From positions 186,001 through 250,000 of the forward strand of contig NZ_QKMF01000001.1 of the NCBI RefSeq assembly GCF_003208435.1: 64,000 nt of DNA. The letters are read 5' to 3'. Shown here one piece after another: positions 34,169 through 43,179 of the stretch. The translations under genes were made by a program, and so were the position numbers. Origin of the DNA: Pelagimonas varians. Its GTDB lineage: Bacteria > Pseudomonadota > Alphaproteobacteria > Rhodobacterales > Rhodobacteraceae. Position 1 is the first letter of the stretch, and each line of letters starts with the position of its first letter. The notes under the pieces were generated by a model. The model was not told where the DNA came from. It worked only from the letters and a program-made list of their open reading frames with translations, and ran no database searches.

Positions 34169-35385
34169 TTTACAATAATGCGGGCATCTGCACGCAGTTG
34201 CGCAAGATAGCCATCCGCCAATGAGCCAACCCGTTGATTGCGGAGCCCCATAATCACTTGCTCCCGGTCTACTTCTTCGGCGATTTTGCTGGTGCGGCCA
34301 CAAAGCATCAAGAACACTAGAGTTTGGCCATTGGCCCGCGTCAGGGCTGTGGACACTTCACCGGGGTCCAGTTTGGACAGCTCATAGGCAACATCCGTGG
34401 GAATATCTGCCGGGGGCAGGGTGTCGCGCTGCAATACTTCGGCAGGCTGGCCTTTTGCCACACCATAGAGGTCATCGCAGCGGTCAACGGTGTTTTTCAA
34501 AACGCGTGCCCGCGCCATAGTTTGATCGGATTGTCCGCCCGGCATGTAATAGGCCGCATACTCAATGGCTGAAATTTCGGGCGGCGTGTAATCGCTTTCC
34601 TCGATTTCACGCAGTTGGAACAGGGCGATCGCACCTTCCAGAGGAAGCGGGTCTGTGACCTCTCCGGGGCGCAGTCCCAAGAGCAGTGGTTGCAGCTGCG
34701 GGGGCAAATCGGCCAGGTCGCGCCAAGGCATGCGGCCGCCATTGCCACGGGTTGCGGTGGCCGAATACCGGCGGGCTTGGGCCGAAAAGGCAGACACACT
34801 TGTCAGTTCGGCGATGCGTTCGGCGCGTTGTTGCAGCTGGGTTTCTTGGCCCGGCGGGACAGGCATAATGATTTCCGAAATCAGGACACGGATATTGCTG
34901 CCGCCCCCTTTGGACAAGGCCCGGTCAACTTCGGTCTCGGTCACGCCAGAGCGGCCTGCAAAGCGTTGCTGCACCAACAATCGCCAGCTGAGACCGGACC
35001 GGACAAAATCACGAAAGGTTTGTTCTTCAACACCGGCGGCACCAAGGGCCTGGACAAAATCTTCGCGGGACATATTCGAGCGACTGGCGAATTCAGCCAT
35101 ACCATCAAGGACTTCTTCGTCCGTCGGACGAATGCCGGCGTCTCTTGCTGCTTGGATACGCAAGCGGTCGTCAATCAACTGATCGCGGGCACCATCAAGT
35201 GGATTTCCGGGCGCGCGCATCAGTTTCAGCATTTCGGCACGTTGTTGTAATTCATACCCGGTGATCGCCTGATCGTTCACCAAAATGGCCGGTGAAAACA
35301 GCCCTTGGGCAGGCAGCATAGCCGGGGTGAATGCAAGCGTCGCCACAAGGGCCAACGGGGAAAGGATACGGGTCAATGGGCGCAT
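34165..35385 (-). CDS. surA: Periplasmic peptidyl-prolyl isomerase/chaperone SurA
   Basis: SurA escorts unfolded outer-membrane proteins through the periplasm. The 406-residue protein has a signal peptide (about 1-28) and a SurA N-terminal helical domain ('ILVNDQAITGYELQQRAEML', 'LIDDRLRIQAARDAGI'). One parvulin-like domain follows at about 175-290, ending 'GLRPGEVTDPLPLEGAIALFQL'. The start ATG at 35385 gives a proper signal peptide. It lies between lptD and pdxA, the usual order, and overlaps lptD by 13 bases. LptD is a likely client. Confidence 0.92.
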   Translation of the reverse strand: MRPLTRILSPLALVATLAFTPAMLPAQGLFSPAILVNDQAITGYELQQRAEMLKLMRAPGNPLDGARDQLIDDRLRIQAARDAGIRPTDEEVLDGMAEFASRSNMSREDFVQALGAAGVEEQTFRDFVRSGLSWRLLVQQRFAGRSGVTETEVDRALSKGGGSNIRVLISEIIMPVPPGQETQLQQRAERIAELTSVSAFSAQARRYSATATRGNGGRMPWRDLADLPPQLQPLLLGLRPGEVTDPLPLEGAIALFQLREIEESDYTPPEISAIEYAAYYMPGGQSDQTMARARVLKNTVDRCDDLYGVAKGQPAEVLQRDTLPPADIPTDVAYELSKLDPGEVSTALTRANGQTLVFLMLCGRTSKIAEEVDREQVIMGLRNQRVGSLADGYLAQLRADARIIVK

Positions 35386-37529
35386 GTGCGTCGATACTCC
35401 TTGGCGCTGCCGCCGGTGCTGAATCCCTTCAGCGCGACAGTCAGGTCGAAATCGGTTGACGGTTCCAGATTGGTGGCAGACGCATATTTCCGTGTCGCCG
35501 CCAGCTCTACCTGGACGCATTCGTTCTGGTATTGCAGGCCAAGCCCAAGGCGGTCAAGCCGCTCATCTGAAAGATCGTAGCGGACCTCGTAGTTTGAGCT
35601 CCAGTAGGGGGTCATTCGATAGGTTGTTTCAAAGGTCCATTCGGTCTGAGCATCGTCGCGATCTTCGTCTGGATCTGCGACCAGCATCAGATAAGAGGCT
35701 GTCAGGTCGAGCTTTTTATTGCTCCAGGTGGCACTGGCTTCGGCTTTGGCTGCTTCGGCATCTTCGTCCAACAAACCACGTGCACTCAGCGACAAACCGC
35801 TGGGGTGGGTATAACGGGCTGCAACCAGCCAATCAGACGTAAGGCCGCTGAGGCCTGACGAACGCGTAAAGTCCGTGTCCTCGATATCGCGCCAGGATTT
35901 GCCCAAGGTCATGGCAGCCGTCCAGCCGGTCGGGGCCTTGTGCAACCAACGCAGGCCTGCCACCACTTGGTGTCCGTGTTCACGGCGGTCCTGGGCGGGA
36001 AAACGCGACAAGGCCAACAGGTTGCCTTCGTCAAATTCAACGCGGGTGCTTTCGTCGTTGGGATTGTTCGGGCGCTCGCCGCCAACCCAGCCGTATTGCA
36101 CAATCGGTTCCACCAAACTGCGGCCACCGTCTGCCCAAGTGCGCTGCAGGGGCAGGCGAAAATCAATCGCCACGCCGGGGGTCGCTGCCGACACGATATC
36201 ATCCGTAGTGTCGTCTTGTTCGGTGCGATAATGATCCAGCCACAGATGCGTCGAAACACCTGCGCGCAGCCCGCCTGCGAGGGTCCAGCGATCACGCCAG
36301 CTGACTTCGCCGTTGAACCGCGCAACGTCGCGGCCATCGACATCGGTGTCGTCATCCGTGCCGTCGGTCGGGGTCGAGGAATAGCGATAATGAGCATGTG
36401 CAACGCCGGTCAGACGCAATTCGCCGCCAATGGATGAAGGGTAAAACCGCCGCTCACTGCCGAAGCTGATAGAAATTGCCGGCTGGGTGTCATTGTCTTC
36501 TTGTTCGCGCAAGGATTCGAGGTGCGCCAGATCCATCCATGTGTATTCAAGCGCCCGAACCCGGTCGATTTTGATTTCGCTCAGCAGGCGGTCTTGGGAC
36601 GAGATGTTATAATCGTTCAGGTAAGAGGCGTCCAAAACGGCGTTGAGGTCAAAGCTGAGTTTGAAGCCACGCGGCAATTCGTACTCGCCTTCTGCAAAAA
36701 GGTAACCGCGCAGTTGATCCTCTTCCAGCGTATCTTTGGACAAAGCGCCAGTCAGTTGGATGTCCCCTTTGACAAAGGCCTGACGGTAGCGAAACTCCAA
36801 AGTCTTGGTTTTCGGGGACACATAGGGGGTTAGCAACAGATCTTTGTGATCTCCAAACGGGATAAAATAGGGAACCCTGATACCAGACCCAAGCAAGGTT
36901 GACGTGTGAAGCGATGGCACCATGAAACCGCGTGCCCGTTTTAGCGTCGGGTCTGGAAGGCGCATGTGGGGCAAATACATGATCGGGATGTCGAGAACCC
37001 GCAACTGCGCTTCGTCAAAATAGAGCTGCCGTTCTTCTTGGTCGTGAACAACCCGTGTGGCCCGGATTTGCCATAGCGGCGTGGCACTGTGTTCGCAGAC
37101 TTGGCAGGACGTGACGGCAACCTTGCTCAGCTGGGTGTAGCGGCCACCAACGCGGCGTGCCTCGACTGCGGCAAGTTGCAATTGTTGATCCAGAACCATG
37201 CGTGCACCGGTCAGCAGGCCGTTTTGGAATTCTTGATCCAAGGTCGCATAATCGGCGGTTAAAATCGTGCCGCTTTGATCGACAACGCGCACGGGTCCTT
37301 CGATCTGCAATTCATTGGTGCTGCGGTCATAGGTGATTTGCGTGGCGCTCAGGCGGATGCCGTCATGCAAGGCCTCGACATTACCGGTGGCCACAAGGCG
37401 ATCGCTGTCTTCGACAAAAACGGAATCAGCGACCAGAAGGGCCGGTTGTGCAGGATCACTGTTGTCTTGCGCAAAGAGCGGGGCCGTGGACCCAAGCAAC
37501 AGGCCAAGAGTCAGAACGATATGGCGCAT
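35373..37529 (-). CDS. lptD: LPS assembly outer-membrane protein LptD
   Basis: LptD with LptE inserts lipopolysaccharide into the outer leaflet. The 718-residue protein has a signal peptide (cleavage after 'PLFA' near 20) and an LptA-like periplasmic domain at about 30-140 ('LVATGNVEALHDGIRLSATQITYD'). A large beta-barrel of alternating strands follows to the end. Cysteines in 'SCQVCEHS' and near the C terminus ('ECVQVE', 'RRTC') could form the interdomain disulfides needed for function. Two ATG codons in a row (37532, 37529) overlap the lptG stop; the second has better spacing to GGAGG. Confidence 0.95.
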   Translation of the reverse strand: MRHIVLTLGLLLGSTAPLFAQDNSDPAQPALLVADSVFVEDSDRLVATGNVEALHDGIRLSATQITYDRSTNELQIEGPVRVVDQSGTILTADYATLDQEFQNGLLTGARMVLDQQLQLAAVEARRVGGRYTQLSKVAVTSCQVCEHSATPLWQIRATRVVHDQEERQLYFDEAQLRVLDIPIMYLPHMRLPDPTLKRARGFMVPSLHTSTLLGSGIRVPYFIPFGDHKDLLLTPYVSPKTKTLEFRYRQAFVKGDIQLTGALSKDTLEEDQLRGYLFAEGEYELPRGFKLSFDLNAVLDASYLNDYNISSQDRLLSEIKIDRVRALEYTWMDLAHLESLREQEDNDTQPAISISFGSERRFYPSSIGGELRLTGVAHAHYRYSSTPTDGTDDDTDVDGRDVARFNGEVSWRDRWTLAGGLRAGVSTHLWLDHYRTEQDDTTDDIVSAATPGVAIDFRLPLQRTWADGGRSLVEPIVQYGWVGGERPNNPNDESTRVEFDEGNLLALSRFPAQDRREHGHQVVAGLRWLHKAPTGWTAAMTLGKSWRDIEDTDFTRSSGLSGLTSDWLVAARYTHPSGLSLSARGLLDEDAEAAKAEASATWSNKKLDLTASYLMLVADPDEDRDDAQTEWTFETTYRMTPYWSSNYEVRYDLSDERLDRLGLGLQYQNECVQVELAATRKYASATNLEPSTDFDLTVALKGFSTGGSAKEYRRTCAH

Positions 37530-38623
37530 CATCCATCCTCCATATGCAGTAACAATCCAAGCGCCAGCAAAATGGACGCAATAGGCGGCACCCAAGCTGC
37601 TATTATTGGCGACAACTGACCGCTTTCCCCGAAAATTTGGGCAAAGTTGCGGATGTAGTACAGGCTAAAGCCGAGCAAAACAGCCGTGAGCACAGACAGG
37701 CCGGTGCGGCCCAAGCGGGCGGGGCGCATCGTAAAGGCAGCCCCGATCAAGACCATCGCCACCAAGAACAACGGCTGCGCCAGTTCCATATGGAACCAGA
37801 CGGTGTGGCGGCGGGCAGAAAACCCGGCCAGCTCCAGATCAGCGATAAATTTCGGCAAATCCCAGATCGCAATTGCAGAAGGTTTGCCGAACCGGTCACG
37901 GATGCTGTCGCGGGTGAGGGTCGAGGTCAATTTCAAGGTTTCATGGGCCTTGGCCCCGGCCTCGGGGTTCAGACCGGCGGCCAACGGCCAGGCCTTGGCT
38001 TGATCCAAAAGCCACGCACCATCCGTCAGGCTGGCGCGGCTGGCGGTAATCCGCTGTCTGGGCCCGCCGTCGGGGGCATAGCTGACAATGCTGACATCAT
38101 ACAAAACGGTGGCTTCGGGATTGGCGCGGCTGGCCCTGATAACGGCTTGACCTTTTGGGCCACCCTGACGCAACCACAACCCTTCGGGACCGATTGACAG
38201 CGCTGAAGAGCCGTCGTTCTGATGACTTTCGCGCAGTTCCACGTAGCGTTTTGACGTGGCAGCAACGATCGGGTTCATCATTCCGACCACCAGTCCGCCA
38301 ATGATCAGAACCACACAGACCGGACCGACCAAGGCCACCAGACCAGATCTGCCGACCGCCCGTGTAACCACCAATTCAGAGGAGCGCGCCATGCTGAGGA
38401 ACATCGCCACAGTTGATAAAATCATCACCAGCGGCAGGATCTGATACAGGCCCTCAGGCAGTTTGAGCGCCACGAGTTGCAAGACCTGTCCGAAGTTCAA
38501 ACCGTCTTCCATACGGCGCATTTCGTCGATCAAATCCAGCAAAAGCTGGAAAATAGCAAAAATCGCAAACACGGATAAAAACAGCCACAGGAACCGGCGG
38601 GCAAAGTAGAAATGCAAGGTCAT
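37529..38623 (-). CDS. lptG: LPS export permease LptG
   Basis: LptG pairs with LptF and the LptB ATPase to extract LPS from the inner membrane. The 364-residue protein has an N-terminal helix ('FYFARRFLWLFLSVFAIFAIF'), further helices to about 130, a periplasmic jellyroll domain at about 140-260, and three C-terminal helices. I begin at the ATG at 38623, which overlaps the lptF stop. The long in-frame upstream stretch to 38896 lies inside lptF and is rejected. Confidence 0.93.
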   Translation of the reverse strand: MTLHFYFARRFLWLFLSVFAIFAIFQLLLDLIDEMRRMEDGLNFGQVLQLVALKLPEGLYQILPLVMILSTVAMFLSMARSSELVVTRAVGRSGLVALVGPVCVVLIIGGLVVGMMNPIVAATSKRYVELRESHQNDGSSALSIGPEGLWLRQGGPKGQAVIRASRANPEATVLYDVSIVSYAPDGGPRQRITASRASLTDGAWLLDQAKAWPLAAGLNPEAGAKAHETLKLTSTLTRDSIRDRFGKPSAIAIWDLPKFIADLELAGFSARRHTVWFHMELAQPLFLVAMVLIGAAFTMRPARLGRTGLSVLTAVLLGFSLYYIRNFAQIFGESGQLSPIIAAWVPPIASILLALGLLLHMEDG

Positions 38624-39750
38624 GCAGGGGCCTCCTGCTTGGGTCTGCGGCGGGGCCGATAGGTGCCGGCTGCACGCCAAAGCATGGTCAAGACCATGGC
38701 AAGCCCGACCAGACTGGGCAGATAGACCAAAGGCCAAAGCCGAGGATCGCTGCGGGCAGGTTCTGTGATCAGGCTTTCCACCAGTTTGATCACCACCAGC
38801 AAAAAAATCGCACCGATAATCTGCTTGGTCACTCCGAAGCGTGAAAACCCACCGGAAATAAGTGCTGAAAACCCGACCAAGGACGCAATCAGACACAGCA
38901 ATGGCGCTTGAAAGCGCGTATGCGCCTCTTCGAGAACTTCGCCTTCGGTTTTTTTGGTTTCCTCGGCAATGGCGGCCGTCTGGAACAGCAATTCCGCAGT
39001 CGGAATTTGATTGACCCTGCGCCGTTTTACACCGGGTTTGGAAATCAAACCGGAAATGTCATGTGTCAGATCGTTGAAATTGGTGGTGGACAGCTTGTTT
39101 TCAATCAAGTCCAACGTTTGAGCCATGCCCGCCAACATGACCAGTTTCGGCCCGGCGTCGTCGCGGACCAAAAAGGCGCGTTCTGCGGTATATGTGACTT
39201 CGCGGCCTTTTGTGCGGCGGTCTGACAAGAACACATCATGCAGCTCGCCATCGGGGGCAATGTCGCGGATGTAAAAGGTAATCCCCTTGGAGGGGTGCAA
39301 AAACGTGCCTTCGCGCAGTAGGCTGGCGGTCACGGAACCGGCAATCTCTTGTTCACGCAGGCGCAGTTGTTCAATCGATTTTGGCACTAAAACATGGGTC
39401 AAAATCGACATCATCAATCCAACAACCAACCCGAATGCAAACACGGGGCGCGCCAACCGCCAAGGCGAATATCCGGTGGATTGTACAACGGTCAGCTCAC
39501 TGTCGCCTGACATCCGGTTGGTCACATAGACGGTCGCGGCAAAGGCCGACATCGGCAAGACCAAGGCAACAACGGATGGCAATGACAGTGCGGTGAATTC
39601 CATGAACACACCCGCCGAATGCCCGTCCGCAATGAGGGAGTCGAACAAAACAACGGCCTTGTTCACCCAGTAAACTGACACCAGCACTAGGGCGAAAAAG
39701 CCAAACAACACCATAAGTTGCGACAGGACATATCTGTCGAATCTTTGCAA
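38620..39750 (-). CDS. lptF: LPS export permease LptF
   Basis: This is the partner permease of LptG, with about six membrane helices and a central periplasmic domain (about 135-270). The family N terminus 'QRFDRYVLSQLMVLFGFFALV' follows directly after a TTG at 39750, so I take that as the start, giving 376 residues. GGGGGG lies 9 bases upstream of it. The frame stays open to an ATG at 39828, but that adds 26 polar residues that do not look like the family. It is the first gene of the six-gene operon ending with rsmA and is divergent from pepA. Confidence 0.85.
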   Translation of the reverse strand: MQRFDRYVLSQLMVLFGFFALVLVSVYWVNKAVVLFDSLIADGHSAGVFMEFTALSLPSVVALVLPMSAFAATVYVTNRMSGDSELTVVQSTGYSPWRLARPVFAFGLVVGLMMSILTHVLVPKSIEQLRLREQEIAGSVTASLLREGTFLHPSKGITFYIRDIAPDGELHDVFLSDRRTKGREVTYTAERAFLVRDDAGPKLVMLAGMAQTLDLIENKLSTTNFNDLTHDISGLISKPGVKRRRVNQIPTAELLFQTAAIAEETKKTEGEVLEEAHTRFQAPLLCLIASLVGFSALISGGFSRFGVTKQIIGAIFLLVVIKLVESLITEPARSDPRLWPLVYLPSLVGLAMVLTMLWRAAGTYRPRRRPKQEAPA

Positions 39751-39881
39751 ACGAAGTGTCCCCCCGGAAGTGACTTCGCCTTGTACACTAGTGGACCTTT
39801 TGATCGGGGGAAAGGTGGCTCTGGTCAATTGCGGCGCACGAGGCTAGGTCTTGAGCGAGGTTTAGCCAAAGGAACACCTAT

Positions 39882-41354
39882 ATGACCGAGCTGCGCGCTT
39901 TCTCTTTTGCCCCTGTTGATCTGGATGCCCTGGCCGAGGCCGAAGGTCGGGTCGCGGTTTTGATCCCCGAAGAGGGAACGCTAAGCCCGGGCGTACGGCG
40001 TTTGAACCGCTTGACCAAAGGTGCCGTTGCGCGGGTTGTCGAAGACGCTTCTTGGGCCAAGAAAAAATCCGGCGATGTGGTCACATTGGCCTTTCCCGCC
40101 GGCATGAAAGCCGAAGCTGTTGATATTGTTGTGCTGGAACGCCGCCCTTCGGTGATTGAGGCCCGCAAGGCCGGTGCAAAACTGGCCAAGTCAGCCGGTA
40201 AATCGGCGCTGACAGTCCTGTGCGAAAACGTCAAACATCCAGCGGAGTTTGCCATGGGGCTGGCGCTGCGCGGCTATGATTTTGCAGTGCGAAAATCGGC
40301 TGAGGTCGAGCCTTTGGGCGCGGCACTGGTTATGTGCAAAGACCACGAACAGGCGGAAGACGCTGCAACATCGACCCGCGCGGTTGCCGAAGGCGTTGTT
40401 TTCACGCGCGATCTTGTTTCAGAACCTGCGAACGTTCTGACAACGACAGAATTTGCCAACCGGTTGGTTGCGCTTGAGGATCTGGGTGTTGAAGTCGAAG
40501 TTTTGGAAGAGGACAAGTTGACCGAGCTGGGCATGGGCGCGCTGCTTGGTGTCGGCATGGGGTCGGCGATGCCCTCCAAAGTTGTCATCATGCGTTGGAA
40601 CGGCGGCGAGGGCGAACCTTTGGCTTTGGTCGGCAAGGGCGTTGTGTTCGACACCGGCGGTATCAGCCTGAAACCGGCCCCCGGCATGGAAGACATGACC
40701 ATGGACATGGGCGGTGCAGGCGTGGTTTCCGGTGTGATGAAAACGCTGGCCCTGCGCAAAGCCAAGGCGAATGTGGTCGGGCTGGTTGGTCTGGTGGAAA
40801 ACATGCCGTCCAGCACGGCGCAGCGACCCGGTGATATCGTGACCTCGATGAAGGGCGACACGATTGAAGTTCTCAATACCGATGCCGAAGGGCGTTTGGT
40901 CTTGGCAGACGTGATGTGGCACGCGCAGATTTCGGAAAAACCGCGGGCGATGATTGATTTGGCGACATTGACCGGCGCGGTGATTGTTGCGCTTGGTCAT
41001 GACAATGCCGGTGTGTTTTCAAACAATACCGGCTTTGCCAATGACTTCCTCAAAGCGGCCAAAGCAGAAGGCGAAGGCGCATGGCAATTGCCACTGGCGC
41101 AGGTCTATGATGATCTGCTGAAATCGGCCAAAGCAGACATCAAGAATATCGGTGGCCGCGCCGCAGGGTCAATCACCGCAGCGCAATTCTTGCAGCGGTT
41201 TGTCAAAGACGATCTGCCATGGATCCATTTGGACATCGCAGGTGTGGCCCAAGACACCAAAGAAACCGCATTGGCTCCCAAGGGGGCAACAGGTTGGGGC
41301 GTTATGGCGCTGGATCGATTGGTGCGCGACACCTTCGAAACCGAAGCGGACTAA
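39882..41354 (+). CDS. pepA: Leucyl aminopeptidase
   Basis: PepA is a di-metal cytosolic aminopeptidase that forms hexamers and can also bind DNA in some bacteria. The 490-residue sequence has the M17 metal and catalytic elements 'VGKGVVFDTGGISLKP', 'MTMDMGGAGVV', the signature 'NTDAEGRLVLADV', and 'TLTGAVIVALGH'. It is divergent from lptF, with 131 bases between the start codons. holC follows after 4 bases, so the two are likely cotranscribed. Confidence 0.96.
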   Translation: MTELRAFSFAPVDLDALAEAEGRVAVLIPEEGTLSPGVRRLNRLTKGAVARVVEDASWAKKKSGDVVTLAFPAGMKAEAVDIVVLERRPSVIEARKAGAKLAKSAGKSALTVLCENVKHPAEFAMGLALRGYDFAVRKSAEVEPLGAALVMCKDHEQAEDAATSTRAVAEGVVFTRDLVSEPANVLTTTEFANRLVALEDLGVEVEVLEEDKLTELGMGALLGVGMGSAMPSKVVIMRWNGGEGEPLALVGKGVVFDTGGISLKPAPGMEDMTMDMGGAGVVSGVMKTLALRKAKANVVGLVGLVENMPSSTAQRPGDIVTSMKGDTIEVLNTDAEGRLVLADVMWHAQISEKPRAMIDLATLTGAVIVALGHDNAGVFSNNTGFANDFLKAAKAEGEGAWQLPLAQVYDDLLKSAKADIKNIGGRAAGSITAAQFLQRFVKDDLPWIHLDIAGVAQDTKETALAPKGATGWGVMALDRLVRDTFETEAD

Positions 41355-41358
41355 ACCA

Positions 41359-41817
41359 GTGGGGGCCGCGTTCTTCTACCACTTGACACAGCACTCGCTT
41401 GAGGAAACTTTGCCAACCCTATTGGGCAAAGCCCTTGGGGCTGGCTGGAAGGTGGCGGTTCGCGGCTCTGACACAGGGCGGATGGAATGGCTGGATCAAC
41501 GGCTTTGGCTTGGCGGCGAAGACAGCTTCTTGCCGCACGGTTTGATTGGCGGCCCGCATGATGCATTGCAGCCGGTTTTGCTCACCTGCGGCCCCCAATC
41601 TCCCAATTCCCCCGGTTGCTTGATGACCGTGGATGGCGCAGGTGTCTCTCCCGAAGAAGTGGAGGCACTCGAACGGGTCTGCATCTTGTTTGACGGGCAT
41701 GACCAAGAGGCGCTTGAAACCGCCCGTAACCAATGGCGCTCTCTCACAGCGGCAAAATGCAAAGCACAATACTGGTCCGATGAATCCGGCCGCTGGGAAA
41801 AGAAGGCCGAGAGCTAG
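41359..41817 (+). CDS. holC: DNA polymerase III chi subunit
   Basis: HolC links the clamp loader to single-strand binding protein. The 152-residue protein starts at the GTG at 41359 and has the family pattern 'FFYHLTQHSLEETLPTLLGKAL', 'RLWLGGEDSFLPHGL' and 'VCILFDGHDQEAL...ARNQWR'. It follows pepA by 4 bases, a common pairing in alphaproteobacteria. GTG is the only sensible start, since the frame upstream lies inside pepA. Confidence 0.9.
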   Translation: MGAAFFYHLTQHSLEETLPTLLGKALGAGWKVAVRGSDTGRMEWLDQRLWLGGEDSFLPHGLIGGPHDALQPVLLTCGPQSPNSPGCLMTVDGAGVSPEEVEALERVCILFDGHDQEALETARNQWRSLTAAKCKAQYWSDESGRWEKKAES

Positions 41818-41832
41818 GGGTTTCTTCTGTCC

Positions 41833-41867
41833 TTAAATATCCCGGGGGTTTGGGGGCTGGCCCCCAA
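41833..41867. repeat. GC-rich stem-loop element after holC
   Basis: After the sequence TTAAATATCCC, TTGGGGG (41850-41856) and CCCCCAA (41861-41867) form a perfect stem with a CTGG loop. No U run follows on either side. From memory, sequences of this form are frequent at 3' ends of genes in roseobacters; it may act in transcript end formation. It lies between convergent holC and a minus-strand protease gene. Confidence 0.5.
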
Positions 41868-41885
41868 TTGGTCGGGCAAACCACG

Positions 41886-42467
41886 TCACCGCTCTAATAT
41901 CATTTTACCGTCTTTGATCTGGATGCTGTCAAACCGATCCAGATAGGTCATGCCCAAAAGAGATGTGTCCATCTCACCTCCGTTGACATAGGCAGGCACG
42001 GCTTGATCTTGGAATGGTCCCAAGATGACTGTATCCAGTGTTACTGGGGCCGTGTCGACAGGGCCGTTGGCGGTCATGGCCTGAGTAAAGAACACCAGAT
42101 TTTCTGGATCAAGACCGATCCTGTCCGCGTCTGATTGTGTGATAACCACCGATGTTGCACCGGTATCAACCACGAATGGCACGCTGCGGTTGTTGACGGT
42201 CAGATCAACGTAATAATGGCCATCCTCAGCGCGGGGCAGTTCAACCCGGCCATCTTCGGTGAACACAGTTTGCACTGGTATAACAGATTGGCGGATGTCG
42301 CCCCAAAGGCCGATCACTGCCAAGGTGCCAACAAAGATAAACACCCAAGCAGAGGCATCGCGCACCATTTTGCTTAGACCTCCCTTGTTTTGAACCACAT
42401 ACCAGCTGACCAAAACCGCAGCCAAGACACTCATGTAAATCAGGTTGCCGATTTCGAAATCTTGCAT
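41886..42467 (-). CDS. Membrane-anchored retropepsin-like aspartic protease (TIGR02281-type)
   Basis: The 193-residue protein has two N-terminal hydrophobic helices (about 6-25 and 39-55). A single-domain aspartic protease fold follows, with the active-site 'FVVDTGATSVVI' near residue 110 and the partner region 'SLLGMTYLDRFDSIQI' near the C terminus. The protease domain probably faces the periplasm. Active enzymes of this type dimerise; the substrate is unknown. The ATG at 42467 is preceded by GGAG. It is transcribed in the same direction as the MarC gene upstream. Confidence 0.85.
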   Translation of the reverse strand: MQDFEIGNLIYMSVLAAVLVSWYVVQNKGGLSKMVRDASAWVFIFVGTLAVIGLWGDIRQSVIPVQTVFTEDGRVELPRAEDGHYYVDLTVNNRSVPFVVDTGATSVVITQSDADRIGLDPENLVFFTQAMTANGPVDTAPVTLDTVILGPFQDQAVPAYVNGGEMDTSLLGMTYLDRFDSIQIKDGKMILER

Positions 42468-42519
42468 GGTGCACTCCTTACTGGATCATAGTTGGTTGCC
42501 GTGGCAGCCCATTGCAAGA

Positions 42520-43140
42520 TCAAGCCAGACCAATTCCGAAATCGCGCAGCCCGTCTAGAATCAATTGAACAGCCAAAGCGGCAAGCAACATTCCCAGCAA
42601 ACGGGTTGTGACGATAATGCCTGTGCGCCCCAATGCCTTTTCGACCCGGCCAGCTTGTAAAAAGAACGCCAAAGCAATCAAGAGAACCAGCAACATCACC
42701 GCCAAGACGCCGCCCAAAGCAAAAGCGCCGCCAGCCTGATCCGCCAGCAAGATCATTGATGCGATGGATCCGGGGCCAGCCAGCATCGGAATCGCCATTG
42801 GAAAAACCGACGGGTCTGGAAAATCTTCTTCTTCGGCGCGATCTTCACGGCGCTTGGTGCGGCGTTCAAACAACATCTCCAGAGCTGTCAAAAACAGCAA
42901 TATGCCGCCAGAAATTCGAAAGGCCGACATCGAAATACCGATAAACCCCAGCACAGCGTCGCCGAAAAAGGTAAAAAGCGTCAATACTCCAGCGGCTACA
43001 ATACAAGATCGGTAGGCCACTGCGCGCCGGTGCACGTCATTGGTGCCATGGGTCAGCGCAATAAACACTGTGGTCAGCCCGATAGGGTCCATGACCACAA
43101 AGAGCGTGACAAATGCAGTGATGAGAAATGTCGTATCCAT
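42520..43140 (-). CDS. MarC family inner-membrane protein
   Basis: The 206-residue protein has six predicted membrane helices and the MarC hallmarks 'FVTLFVVMDPIGLTTVFIAL' near the N terminus and 'PSVFPMAIPMLAGPGSIAS' after a charged loop ('RRTKRREDRAEEED'). The family was once linked to multiple antibiotic resistance, but that link has not held and the function is unknown. It lies 39 bases downstream of the ABC-F gene on the same strand. Confidence 0.88.
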   Translation of the reverse strand: MDTTFLITAFVTLFVVMDPIGLTTVFIALTHGTNDVHRRAVAYRSCIVAAGVLTLFTFFGDAVLGFIGISMSAFRISGGILLFLTALEMLFERRTKRREDRAEEEDFPDPSVFPMAIPMLAGPGSIASMILLADQAGGAFALGGVLAVMLLVLLIALAFFLQAGRVEKALGRTGIIVTTRLLGMLLAALAVQLILDGLRDFGIGLA

Positions 43141-43179
43141 AAGACGTGCCTATGGGGTCGCGGCCCCATAGGCAAGAGT

